Source of the DNA: CAZJUP01 sp964549275
GTDB taxonomy: Bacteria > Fidelibacterota > Marinisomatia > Marinisomatales > TCS55
Assembly (NCBI GenBank): GCA_964549275.1
Contig: CAZJUP010000009.1
Location: 32,355-96,354, forward strand
Reading direction: 5' to 3'
DNA: 64,000 nucleotides
Part shown: positions 1-7,742 of the stretch, one piece after another
Layout: every line of letters starts with the position of its first letter
Position numbering within the stretch: the first letter of the stretch is position 1
Position numbers and translations under genes: made by a program
The notes under the pieces: model-generated
What the model saw: only the letters and a program-made list of their open reading frames with translations
Database searches by the model: none
What the model was told of the DNA's origin: nothing

Positions 1-660
1 TTCAAAGAAGTGAAAGATGACATGCGTTATGATCACAATTTATACGGATGTTATGAATGTGGCATTTGCGTAGCAGCATGTCCATCCGCTCGGTTTTATG
101 ATTTCAGTCCCCGAGTATTTGCTCAAATCATGGCACGAGAAGATGTAGACACATTTTATGAATTGTTAAATGACAATGTATGGGACTGCTCTCAATGTTA
201 TTCTTGCACACGGTGCCCAAGACAGAATAGTCCTGGTGGTATTATTCTGATGATGCGCGATGCAGCCGTGCGTGCAGGATTACAGTCTGCCAAAGATGCG
301 CTTCGTGCCTATAGTCGCATTATATACAAAGTGATGTCAACTGGAACGCAAGTGGCACCGGATATGCTTCAACCAGACTTTTTCCCGGATTGGGGAACAG
401 ACGTGAAAGCAGTTGCTGAAAATTTGGATGTATGGCGTCGCGCGATCCCACCAGAGACGCTTCATACCACTGAATTAGCTTGGGATGTATCGGAAAAAAC
501 CCGATTAGAACTTTATATGATATGGAAACTCACCGGGAATTTGGAGCTCATTGAAGGCATCGATGAAGGAATCTATATGATTTTAGAAGAAGTGATGGAA
601 GAGCTCTTAGATGACAATGGGTATGACATCGATGATTTTGAAAATATTTTGGAAGAGTAA
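1..660 (+). CDS. shdrC1: sHdrC1-like [4Fe-4S] subunit of the sulfur-oxidising Hdr-like complex (5' end cut by window)
   Basis: Iron-sulfur electron-transfer subunit of the cytoplasmic sHdr complex, which oxidises protein- or thiol-bound sulfur. The visible part has two ferredoxin-type motifs of form CxxCxxCxxxCP or CxxCxxCxxCP: Cys14, 17, 20, 24 and Cys60, 63, 66, 69, counted from the GTG at base 10. The open frame runs back to base 1 with no stop, and the reading before GTG (F-K-E-V) looks like protein, so the gene probably starts outside the window. The 60-residue acidic C-terminus lies beyond the cluster domain. It is the first gene of an operon that continues with a nitroreductase and sHdrB1. 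The family assignment rests on motif spacing and on the gene order C1-B1-A-H, which matches known sHdr loci and not methanogen hdrABC. Confidence 0.85.
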   Translation, partial: FKEVKDDMRYDHNLYGCYECGICVAACPSARFYDFSPRVFAQIMAREDVDTFYELLNDNVWDCSQCYSCTRCPRQNSPGGIILMMRDAAVRAGLQSAKDALRAYSRIIYKVMSTGTQVAPDMLQPDFFPDWGTDVKAVAENLDVWRRAIPPETLHTTELAWDVSEKTRLELYMIWKLTGNLELIEGIDEGIYMILEEVMEELLDDNGYDIDDFENILEE

Positions 661-682
661 CAAACCGTAAGGATTAAAATCC

Positions 683-1294
683 ATGGATAAAAAAGATTTA
701 TTGAAAATAATCAAACAGCGGCGTGTTGTAAGAAAATTTGATAAGAATAAAGCAGTTCCCTTGGCAGTTCTGACCCGAATAACAGAAGCGGCTATTTGGG
801 CACCATTAAGTATCTATAATCCTCAAGAATGGAAATTTATTGTGCTTGAAGGGCAAAAAAGAAATAATGCTGTAGAAATAATTACTCAGGACCATACTAT
901 TTTAAAGTATGTGCGTTATATGTATGAGCATTCTTCCATAGGCCAAGGTGGAGAATGGAAAGAATTGGCAAAATTTTTCAGTCATACATTAGGAGATGCT
1001 CCTGTATTAGTCGTTTGTCTCGTAAAATTTAATCCTCACATTTATCAAATTGGACACAATCTTGGTTCAGCATGGTGCGCTGCGGAAAATATGATGATTC
1101 AAGCTGAAGCAGAGGGTGTGCATACTGGAATTATTTCAATGGCTTCATCTAAAATTCAAAATGAATTAATTGATTCGCTTTCATTTAATCCAGATGAATG
1201 GTCTGTTGCTTATATACTAAATGTAGGGTATGGACTGAATATTCCTGATCCTATTGAACGGGAAAAAGAAGGCGTCATCATTTTTCAAAATTAA
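683..1294 (+). CDS. Nitroreductase-family flavoprotein inside the sHdr operon
   Basis: An FMN-dependent nitroreductase-fold protein of 203 residues. The N-terminal R-R-V-V-R-K-F segment (about 13-19) followed by a W-A-P stretch with N-P-Q-E-W (about 40-51) is the usual FMN-phosphate and flavin-ring region of this family. A second conserved block with N-L-G-S-A-W-C-A-A-E-N lies near residue 130. No signal peptide or membrane helix is seen, so it should be cytoplasmic. A weak purine-rich site (aagga) precedes the ATG. It sits 22 bp after shdrC1 and 14 bp before shdrB1, so it is cotranscribed with the complex. Canonical sHdr loci have C1 directly followed by B1, so this position is unusual. Its substrate cannot be read from sequence; a thiol, quinone or sulfur-compound reductase role is only a guess. 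Confidence 0.8.
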   Translation: MDKKDLLKIIKQRRVVRKFDKNKAVPLAVLTRITEAAIWAPLSIYNPQEWKFIVLEGQKRNNAVEIITQDHTILKYVRYMYEHSSIGQGGEWKELAKFFSHTLGDAPVLVVCLVKFNPHIYQIGHNLGSAWCAAENMMIQAEAEGVHTGIISMASSKIQNELIDSLSFNPDEWSVAYILNVGYGLNIPDPIEREKEGVIIFQN

Positions 1295-1308
1295 AGGAAA
1301 ATATCATT

Positions 1309-2520
1309 ATGGTAACTACAGCAACCCAAACTCCTGCCGTCCACACTGAATCTAAAGTTCCTTTAAAGGAATTTGTTAGAAAAGGCGAACCACCCACAGA
1401 AGATTATCGGGAAAAGTTATTTGAACTGGAAGCAAAAGGCGAATTAGAAGTCCAACGTGTCCCAGAACCGATTATGGAAGTGGATACAAAGTATGGGCGG
1501 AAAAAGAAAATTCCGGTGGAACATACATGGCATCATAAATCCTGTGGCCAATGTGGACACATTCCTGGATATTCCACATCCATTTTTTGGCTGCATCGTC
1601 AATTTGGATTGGATTATTTTGACCCCAAAGATCAATCTTCCTGCACAGCTTGGAATTATTATGCATCATCTACATCTAATTCTGCGGCTCAAGCGGCTAT
1701 CGCAGTAAGAAATTTTGCACAAGCTAAATTAGATGGATATTTTCCACTCATTCATTGTGGCACCAGTTTTGGCCATTATAAAGAAACTCGAGAAGAAATT
1801 ATTCATCATCCGGAATTGCGAGATCAAGTGCGTCGTATTATGGATCGATTGAAAATGCCATTCGTGTTCCCGGAAGAAATTGTTCATTATTCAGAATGGG
1901 TTCATGCCATGCGCCATCGCATCGCAGAGCGACAAGTATTGGACTTCAGCAATTTGACGATTACAGTTCATCCTGCGTGTCATTACCATAAATTGGTGGT
2001 GGAAGATGCGATTTATGATAGAGAATTATACGATGGGCAACGAACAGCCATTGTAACAGGATTGGTGGAAGCTTTGGGCGCGAATGCTGCTGATTATTCC
2101 ACTTGGCATGATTGCTGTGGATTTGGATTTCGCCATATTTTGGTGAGTCGTGATTTTTCGCGATCCTTTTCTACTATAAGAAAAATTGAACGGATGAAAG
2201 AAGAAGCAGATCCAGATATAACACTAACCCACGATACGGGATGTGTTACTACGTTGGATAAAAGTCAATTTGCAGCGCAGGCCCATGGGCGAAATGTGGG
2301 AATCCCTGTTATGTCTGATGCGCAATTTGCGGCGTTAGCCATGGGAGCTCATCCGTATAATGTGTGTCAGTTACACTGGCACGGTGTTGATAATAAGCCA
2401 GTGCTTGAAAAGATGGGAATAGACCATAAGAAAGCATGGGGAGAATTTGAAGCCATTGCCGAACGAATCGAAAGTGGCGAACTTGATTTTATGACCTGGG
2501 AGGACGCAGATGTCAAATAA
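1309..2520 (+). CDS. shdrB1: sHdrB1-like CCG-domain subunit
   Basis: A HdrB-type subunit of 403 residues that would carry the noncubane FeS clusters at the sulfur-transforming site. Two cysteine-rich halves are visible. The first has C-G-Q-C-G-H near residue 80 and a following S-C-T-A-W. The second has H-P-A-C-H-Y-H near 223, W-H-D-C-C-G-F-G-F near 267 and D-T-G-C later. The classic CX(n)CCG motif is therefore best preserved in the second half. An extended N-terminus of about 60 residues precedes the cysteine region, and the C-terminal 60 residues are rich in His and Trp. Its 3' end overlaps shdrA by 11 bp, indicating translational coupling. Assignment is by CCG motif plus order in the operon. 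Confidence 0.85.
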   Translation: MVTTATQTPAVHTESKVPLKEFVRKGEPPTEDYREKLFELEAKGELEVQRVPEPIMEVDTKYGRKKKIPVEHTWHHKSCGQCGHIPGYSTSIFWLHRQFGLDYFDPKDQSSCTAWNYYASSTSNSAAQAAIAVRNFAQAKLDGYFPLIHCGTSFGHYKETREEIIHHPELRDQVRRIMDRLKMPFVFPEEIVHYSEWVHAMRHRIAERQVLDFSNLTITVHPACHYHKLVVEDAIYDRELYDGQRTAIVTGLVEALGANAADYSTWHDCCGFGFRHILVSRDFSRSFSTIRKIERMKEEADPDITLTHDTGCVTTLDKSQFAAQAHGRNVGIPVMSDAQFAALAMGAHPYNVCQLHWHGVDNKPVLEKMGIDHKKAWGEFEAIAERIESGELDFMTWEDADVK

Positions 2521-3571
2521 ACCTATTTTAGTTATTGGAGGTGGACCCGCTGGATTGGAAGCCACTCGTGGAATTGCAGACCTTGGATATCATGCCATTT
2601 TGGTGGATAAATCGGATGTATTGGGTGGTAATCCTATTTCTGCTCATTATGCAGCTTTAACGCCAGATATGAGAAGTGCCGAAGATGCTATAGGCGAAAT
2701 GATAAACGACATTACGGATAATCCTTTGGTGGATATTCGAATGAATACAACCGTGGTTGGATCGGAAGGTGATGCTCCGAACCTGAAAGTAACTTTGAAA
2801 AATGGTTCCGGTGAAGAAGAAGTGGATGTGGGGTCTGTGATTGTTTCAACAGGATTTCAACATTTTGACCCGGGCAAAGAAACACAAATGTACGGTTATT
2901 ATGAGCACGATGATGTCATTACATTGGTGGACGCGGAAAAAATGTTGAAAGATGAAAATTTTGTGGTTCCGTCCACTGGGAAAAAACCGGAGCAAATCTG
3001 TTTTATCCAATGTGTGGGAAGTCGTGATCGCCAAATTGGAAATCAATGGTGTTCAAAAGTGTGTTGCGGGATTGCGTCCAAACAAGCGATTGAAGTACGA
3101 GACATTTTACCTGAAACACGTGTATTCATTTTTTATATCGATATGCGTATGTATGGTTTTTGGGAAGATGAAATCTATTGGAAGGCTCAAGAAGAAAAGA
3201 ATGTGAATTACATTCGTGGTATCGTGACAGAAATCACCAAACGCGGAGACAAACTGTTGGTCAAAGGTGAAGATACTACCATGGGTCGCCCAATGGAAAT
3301 CCCAATGGATATGGTGGTATTATCCGTGGGAATGGAGCCCAGCGAAGGGACCACCCAAATGGCGGACACATTTAAGCTTCCCCTTGAATCACATGGGTTT
3401 ATTGAAACAACGGGTGGTGCATTAAATACGGTTCAAACCAAAGTCCCTGGTGTGTTTGTAGCTGGTGCTGCTGCGGGTCCTGCTGATTTGGAAGATTCCA
3501 TTTCTATGGGCGGTGCTGCGGTGATGAAAGCATGTTCTTTTTTAAGGAAATCTGAACTACAACCTGCCTAA
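2510..3571 (+). CDS. shdrA: sHdrA-like FAD-binding subunit
   Basis: The flavin-containing core of the sHdr complex, 353 residues, much shorter than methanogen HdrA, as expected for the sHdr type. A Rossmann dinucleotide motif G-G-G-P-A-G spans residues 10-15. A cysteine cluster (C-F-I-Q-C-V-G-S-R, then W-C-S-K-V-C-C-G) at about residues 164-187 matches the HdrA [4Fe-4S] binding region. A second FAD contact, G-V-F-V-A-G-A-A-A-G, lies near the C-terminus (about 314-323). No ferredoxin-like C-terminal extension is present. The stop codon is followed immediately by the ATG of the next gene. Cytoplasmic. The electron path to ETF or quinone is inferred from neighbours. Confidence 0.88.
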   Translation: MSNKPILVIGGGPAGLEATRGIADLGYHAILVDKSDVLGGNPISAHYAALTPDMRSAEDAIGEMINDITDNPLVDIRMNTTVVGSEGDAPNLKVTLKNGSGEEEVDVGSVIVSTGFQHFDPGKETQMYGYYEHDDVITLVDAEKMLKDENFVVPSTGKKPEQICFIQCVGSRDRQIGNQWCSKVCCGIASKQAIEVRDILPETRVFIFYIDMRMYGFWEDEIYWKAQEEKNVNYIRGIVTEITKRGDKLLVKGEDTTMGRPMEIPMDMVVLSVGMEPSEGTTQMADTFKLPLESHGFIETTGGALNTVQTKVPGVFVAGAAAGPADLEDSISMGGAAVMKACSFLRKSELQPA

Positions 3572-4327
3572 ATGCTTTACGACGAAATCAATGTGCAAGA
3601 AGTGGTGGATTCAGAAGCTGCCATGGAATTCATGAAGGAAGCCACCAAATTGGCCACATCAACCGAATTAGAAGATATTGGCTTAAAGTTGGAAAAAAAG
3701 GCCAATTTATTTTCTGATTTATTATCGGAAGATCATATTTCTGATTTAACAGAAGATGAATTCCGCCAACTGGTTGGTTCTATCTTTTCCATAAAACGGA
3801 AGGCGAATCGGATTCTAAAAGCCAACGGATTTGAATCGCTTCAACAATTCATAATCGATTTGTTATATAGTAAAGATTCTATTGATTTACGCTTTAATAG
3901 ATTCATTGATTCCGTGGACAAATTAGATGGTCCGATGCGCGTCAATTTTGCCAGTGAGCTTCTGCATTTTTCAAATCCAAAGAAATATTGGTTATGGACC
4001 AATTGGATATGGGATTCGAATACAAGAACCGGATCATTACCTTTAATTATTCAAGAAGGGGTCGACCTTTCCGGACAATCAGATGGTGAAATATATGGAA
4101 AAGTGGGACAATCATTAGCCTTGGTAAATGCTGTAGGACACAGTATTGGATTTTCAGATTCCGGGAAAGGTTTATTTGGGACGGATGTTTTTCTCGCCTG
4201 TGTATATGCCGTTTATATGTATACCGTTTTCCGTGTCAAACTTTCTCAAGAATTCAATAGAATTTTACCCGAATTATCAGAATTAGCCCAAAGAGTCTTG
4301 GGTGTTTATAAAATGGAGTTGAATTAA
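3572..4327 (+). CDS. shdrH: sHdrH-like conserved protein of the sHdr operon
   Basis: A 251-residue protein with no cofactor motif that I can recognise. It begins directly after the shdrA stop and ends 2 bp before the next subunit. It is acidic and largely helical in the first 130 residues; a W-L-W-T-N-W segment near residue 145 and a hydrophobic stretch near 215 (A-C-V-Y-A-V-Y-M-Y) suggest a buried helix and not a clear transmembrane segment. sHdr loci typically carry a conserved hypothetical gene (sHdrH, formerly hyp) exactly between shdrA and the second HdrC/HdrB genes, and position is the main reason for this call. Its biochemical role is not established here. Confidence 0.72.
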   Translation: MLYDEINVQEVVDSEAAMEFMKEATKLATSTELEDIGLKLEKKANLFSDLLSEDHISDLTEDEFRQLVGSIFSIKRKANRILKANGFESLQQFIIDLLYSKDSIDLRFNRFIDSVDKLDGPMRVNFASELLHFSNPKKYWLWTNWIWDSNTRTGSLPLIIQEGVDLSGQSDGEIYGKVGQSLALVNAVGHSIGFSDSGKGLFGTDVFLACVYAVYMYTVFRVKLSQEFNRILPELSELAQRVLGVYKMELN

Positions 4328-4329
4328 TT

Positions 4330-5628
4330 ATGTCAGAACATAAATATCAAAAGTGGATACAAAAAGACAATGTCGTTATCGATGGGATTGATATTTCCGG
4401 CGAATGGAATAAAATGTACGAACCCCGGGAAATCATGGAATATGATATTACGGGATTAGAAAAAGTCCGGGAATTGCCAGGTGGCGAATCCATGAATTGG
4501 TGTTATCAATGCGCTCAATGTATTGGCGTCTGCCCTGTAGATAATGTAGGCAGTTATGGTCCACGGAAGATTTTTCGGAAATTGCAAACAGGCATGGATT
4601 TATTTACGCATGACGATTTATGGATGTGCACCACCTGCTCCAATTGTTTACGTGTTTGCCCGAAAGAAGTGGATATGATGAAAATCATGCCTGCTGCACG
4701 AGAACAAGCTGTATTGAATGGAAATGTTCCTGCTGAACTTCAAGATATGCTTCAAAATGTAGCAGAATATGGAAATCCCATGGGCGATTCGGCTCGGAAG
4801 CGTGTAAAATGGCTGAAGAAATTTGATGAACCGGTTCGCGATTTATCCAAAGAAGATGATCCCCAACCTGTGGATGTGTTATGGTATGTAAGTGATTATT
4901 TTTCATTTCATGGTCGTGGGAATGATGCAGCAAAATCCATGGTTCGTGTTTTTAATCGATTGAATATTGATTTCGGAATTTTGGGGAAAGAAGAAAAATG
5001 TGATGGTGATTCTCAACGTCTCGTGGGTGAAACGGGACTATTCGAAGAATTAGCCGAACATAATGGCGCCCAATTTGATAACTATGACCATAATAAATTA
5101 GTGGTGAGCGATCCCCATGCTTTCAATGCCTTTAAGAAATTCTATCCAGCTATCACAGGGAAAGAATATAACCTTCAGCATTACACTCAATTCTTGGCAG
5201 AAAAGATCGATGATATTTCAAAACTCATGAAACGACCATTTCCCAAGAAAGTAACTTTTCATGATCCCTGTTATTTGGGCCGTCATAATGGAGAATACAA
5301 CGCACCACGGACATTGTTAAAGGCTGTTCCGGGAATTGAATTTGGAGAAATGTATCGTTGCAAAGAGCAAGGATATTGCTGCGGTGGTGGCGGGGGTGGA
5401 ATGTGGTTGGATGGTTTGGTCGCTGACCATACCACTGAACGCTTATCGGAAAACCGAGTGAAAGAAGCCATCGAAGTGGGTGCAGAAGTGCTAGCTGTTT
5501 GTTGCCCTTATGAAGTATCTCGTTTCGAAGATGCCATTAAATCAACGAATAATGATGGCAAATTGATTGTCATGGATATAATTGAAATCATGGATTATTG
5601 CATGGGAGATGATGACGCTGAAGCCTAA
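4330..5628 (+). CDS. shdrB3: Fused HdrC2/HdrB2-type subunit (sHdrB3-like)
   Basis: A 432-residue protein combining a ferredoxin-like domain and a CCG domain. The N-terminal part has two [4Fe-4S] motifs: W-C-Y-Q-C-A-Q-C-I-G-V-C-P near residue 57 and M-C-T-T-C-S-N-C-L-R-V-C-P near 99. The C-terminal part has H-D-P-C-Y-L-G-R near 312, Y-C-C-G-G-G-G-G-G near 350 and a final A-V-C-C-P near 398, a single complete CCG-type site. In type I sHdr loci C2 and B2 are separate genes; a combined subunit next to etfAB is characteristic of type II loci as I understand the published scheme. Its C-terminal half resembles that of the membrane protein at 7743-9869, suggesting paralogy. The following 400 bp contain no intact gene. 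Confidence 0.82.
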   Translation: MSEHKYQKWIQKDNVVIDGIDISGEWNKMYEPREIMEYDITGLEKVRELPGGESMNWCYQCAQCIGVCPVDNVGSYGPRKIFRKLQTGMDLFTHDDLWMCTTCSNCLRVCPKEVDMMKIMPAAREQAVLNGNVPAELQDMLQNVAEYGNPMGDSARKRVKWLKKFDEPVRDLSKEDDPQPVDVLWYVSDYFSFHGRGNDAAKSMVRVFNRLNIDFGILGKEEKCDGDSQRLVGETGLFEELAEHNGAQFDNYDHNKLVVSDPHAFNAFKKFYPAITGKEYNLQHYTQFLAEKIDDISKLMKRPFPKKVTFHDPCYLGRHNGEYNAPRTLLKAVPGIEFGEMYRCKEQGYCCGGGGGGMWLDGLVADHTTERLSENRVKEAIEVGAEVLAVCCPYEVSRFEDAIKSTNNDGKLIVMDIIEIMDYCMGDDDAEA

Positions 5629-5635
5629 TATTATT

Positions 5636-5657
5636 GCCACAGAGATCGCAGAGAAAG
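5636..5657 (+). repeat. Half-copy of a GCCACAGAG-type intergenic repeat
   Basis: The sequence gccacagagatcgcagag just after the shdrB3 stop matches the left arm of the inverted repeat at 20056-20122. From about 5690 a CTTTGCGAAAGTTC stretch resembles half of the REP palindrome. The rest of 5658-5792 shows no gene. Confidence 0.6.
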
Positions 5658-5792
5658 AATGGAATAATGGATAAAGGGGAAGTGGCTTCTTTGCGAAAGT
5701 TCTTGTGGTGAGCTTGCCGAACCATACTTCCGAAAAGATGGGTATTCCATTAGAAATAAATATGATTGATAAAAAACTACATAAATTAACAG

Positions 5793-6032
5793 ATGAATAA
5801 TTATCATGTAGATATGCATATTGAAACAGGTGATTGCGGTATGGGTATGCCAGTGATACGTTCATGGCAAGCCATGAAAAAATTATCGATTGGACATATT
5901 TTACAATTAACCAGTTCTCATCCATGAGCAGTTCCAGATATGGAAGCCTGGTGCAGGTCGACTGGACAAAAATTATTAAACATACTTGAAGATGGACAAA
6001 CGCGACATTTTTTTGTCCAAAAAATAAAATAG
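5793..6032 (+). pseudogene. TusA-like sulfur-carrier gene interrupted by an in-frame TGA
   Basis: Reading from ATG 5793 gives 44 codons, a TGA at 5925-5927, then 34 further codons to TAG. The two halves together resemble a small TusA-family sulfurtransferase: M-P-V-I-R near residue 19, G-H-I-L-Q-L near 34, then H-P-[stop]-A-V-P-D-M-E-A-W-C-R-S-T-G, which is the usual D-P-G-A-x-x-D-x-x-A-W-C-R-x-T-G block. The stop sits where the family has Gly, so a single GGA-to-TGA change explains it. The canonical CP dipeptide of TusA is absent; Cys15 lies two residues before the expected site (G-D-C-G-M-G), and a second Cys is in A-W-C-R. TusA is the expected sulfur donor of sHdr loci, so loss here is notable. 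A sequencing error or readthrough cannot be excluded. Confidence 0.7.
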
Positions 6033-6045
6033 AAAAGGAAATAAA

Positions 6046-6792
6046 ATGAAAATAGTAGTTCCCTTAAATCAGGTTCCCGATTTGGTGGAAGACCTGGAAG
6101 TAGATGCTTCCGGGAAAGCATTAGATAAGAATGATATTAAATTTAAATTAAACGAATTTGACGACCATGCTTTGGAAGAAGCAATTCTATTAAAAGAAAG
6201 TGGTGCTGCTGATGAAGTGGTTGCGATGGCTATAGATAGTGATGGCGCAGATAAAATGCTTTTTACGGCTATTGCCAAAGGTGCGGATAAGGGTGTCAAA
6301 CTCACAGGTGGAAGTCCTGCTGACAGCCATCAACTTGGGAAAGCATTCGCCAATACCCTGGAATCAGAAGGATTTGATATGGTATTTACCGGTGTTCAAT
6401 CAGTAGATGACAGAGATGGGCAGTTAGGCCCAATTATGGCAAGCTATTTAGGCGCACCCTGTGTAAGTGTTGTATCCGGTGTAAGTGTTTCAGGTGGGAC
6501 GGCAGTGGTCCATAAAGAATATTCCGGTGGAATGATGGGTGAATTTGAAGTGGATATGCCAGCCGTATTGGGCATCCAAGCTGCGAAGCAAGCACCACGA
6601 TATGCACCTGTAAGCAAAATTAGACAAGTTCAAGAAACAGCAACCATTGTGGGCGTATTTATGGGCGATGTTGGTTCAGGAAGTGGAAGTAATGTATCAA
6701 GTATGGCGCAACCTGCGAAAGGGTCTGGTGCGAAAATGCTGGACGATGTGGAAGAATTAATTGAAGTATTAAAAGACAAGGGAGCAATCTAA
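6046..6792 (+). CDS. etfB: Electron transfer flavoprotein beta subunit
   Basis: EtfB, 248 residues, binds AMP or FAD in the small domain of the heterodimeric ETF. The N-terminus (K-I-V-V-P-L-N-Q-V-P-D, then N-E-F-D-D-H-A-L-E-E-A near residue 37) and the central D-G-V-Q-S-V-D-D-R-D-G-Q-L-G-P region (about 122-136) are family hallmarks. An agaaaaggaa site lies just upstream of the ATG. Its last base is shared with the etfA start, so the two are translationally coupled. Placed within the sHdr operon, it probably accepts electrons from the sHdr complex, as inferred for type II sHdr loci, and not from acyl-CoA dehydrogenases, of which none is encoded nearby. Confidence 0.93.
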   Translation: MKIVVPLNQVPDLVEDLEVDASGKALDKNDIKFKLNEFDDHALEEAILLKESGAADEVVAMAIDSDGADKMLFTAIAKGADKGVKLTGGSPADSHQLGKAFANTLESEGFDMVFTGVQSVDDRDGQLGPIMASYLGAPCVSVVSGVSVSGGTAVVHKEYSGGMMGEFEVDMPAVLGIQAAKQAPRYAPVSKIRQVQETATIVGVFMGDVGSGSGSNVSSMAQPAKGSGAKMLDDVEELIEVLKDKGAI

Positions 6793-7739
6793 TGGGTGAC
6801 ATTCTTGTAATTACAGAACATTTAAAAGGTGAATTTCAGGACATTACGTTTGAAATGCTGGGCAAAGCCAAAGATTTAGCCGGCGCGTCCGGTGGCCAGT
6901 GTATTGCAGTCACTTTTGGAAGTATGAATGGTAAAGCAGGTGAATTAGGCGCGGCTGATTCTGTTGTTTCTGTGGGCGGAAGCGATGATTTCAATCCGGA
7001 ATCTTATGCAGCAGCTGTGAAGTCTGTGGTCAGTGCAAAATCACCATCTTTGGTGATGGTGGGTTCCACATCCATGGGAATGGATATTGCCAATTCGGTA
7101 GCCACCATGTTGAATTTACCAACGATTTCTTATTGCGCAGATATGAGTGCAGGCGGTGGCGGGTTTTCAGTCACCAGTTCCATGTATGGTGGAAAAATGA
7201 ATGTTGTCACTGATGTGAGTGGATCTGCCGTAGCGATGGTGTTGGCAGGTGCATTTAATGCCGATTCCGGCAAAAGTGCAGGGTCACCATCTGTGGAAGA
7301 TTTTGCAGCAGAATCAGGTGCAGGTAAAGTTCGATTTAAACAACTCATAGAACCGGAAGCTGCCGATGTGGATATTACTCAAAGCGATATTATTGTAGCG
7401 GTAGGCCGTGGAATTGGATGTAAAGATGACATCGAACTGGCGGAAGAATTGGCAGACATTTTGGATGCAGATTTGGCTTGTTCTCGTCCGTTAGTGGATG
7501 CGGGATGGATGTCAAAAGCCCATCAAGTGGGGAAATCTGGAATGAAAGTGAAGCCAAAAGTCTATATTGCATTGGGTATTTCCGGAGCACCAGAACATAT
7601 TGAAGGGATGAAAAGTTCGTCTACAATCATTGCCATTAATTCTGATAAAAATGCGCCTATTTTTGATGTTGCCCATTACGGGATGGCTGAAGATTTATTC
7701 GATGTGGTAGAAGAATTGGTCGAAGAGTTGGAAGATTAA
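6792..7739 (+). CDS. etfA: Electron transfer flavoprotein alpha subunit
   Basis: EtfA, 315 residues. The N-terminal domain resembles EtfB in fold (V-I-T-E-H near residue 6). The C-terminal FAD domain is clear: V-A-V-G-R-G-I-G near 203, then S-R-P-L-V-D-A-G-W (about 234-242), and the signature I-A-L-G-I-S-G-A-P-E-H-I-E-G-M near 263-277, where Pro replaces the more frequent Ile of S-G-A-I-Q-H. The final N-S-D-K-N-A-P-I-F-D-V-A motif is also conserved. It ends 3 bp before the membrane FeS protein gene, which is the likely electron acceptor. Middle residues 140-180 are rich in Gly, Ser and Ala, probably a flexible linker. Confidence 0.93.
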   Translation: MGDILVITEHLKGEFQDITFEMLGKAKDLAGASGGQCIAVTFGSMNGKAGELGAADSVVSVGGSDDFNPESYAAAVKSVVSAKSPSLVMVGSTSMGMDIANSVATMLNLPTISYCADMSAGGGGFSVTSSMYGGKMNVVTDVSGSAVAMVLAGAFNADSGKSAGSPSVEDFAAESGAGKVRFKQLIEPEAADVDITQSDIIVAVGRGIGCKDDIELAEELADILDADLACSRPLVDAGWMSKAHQVGKSGMKVKPKVYIALGISGAPEHIEGMKSSSTIIAINSDKNAPIFDVAHYGMAEDLFDVVEELVEELED

Positions 7740-7742
7740 TCC

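Noticed and set aside
1..5628. Methanogen-type HdrABC (methanogenesis)
   Set aside because: HdrA is short and lacks the C-terminal ferredoxin domains. The order C1-B1-A-H with lbpA, lipS1/lipS2 and etf genes matches the sHdr sulfur-oxidation type instead.
5925..5927. Selenocysteine at the TGA of the TusA-like gene
   Set aside because: The family has Gly at this position and I see no SECIS-like hairpin, so a nonsense change or error is simpler.
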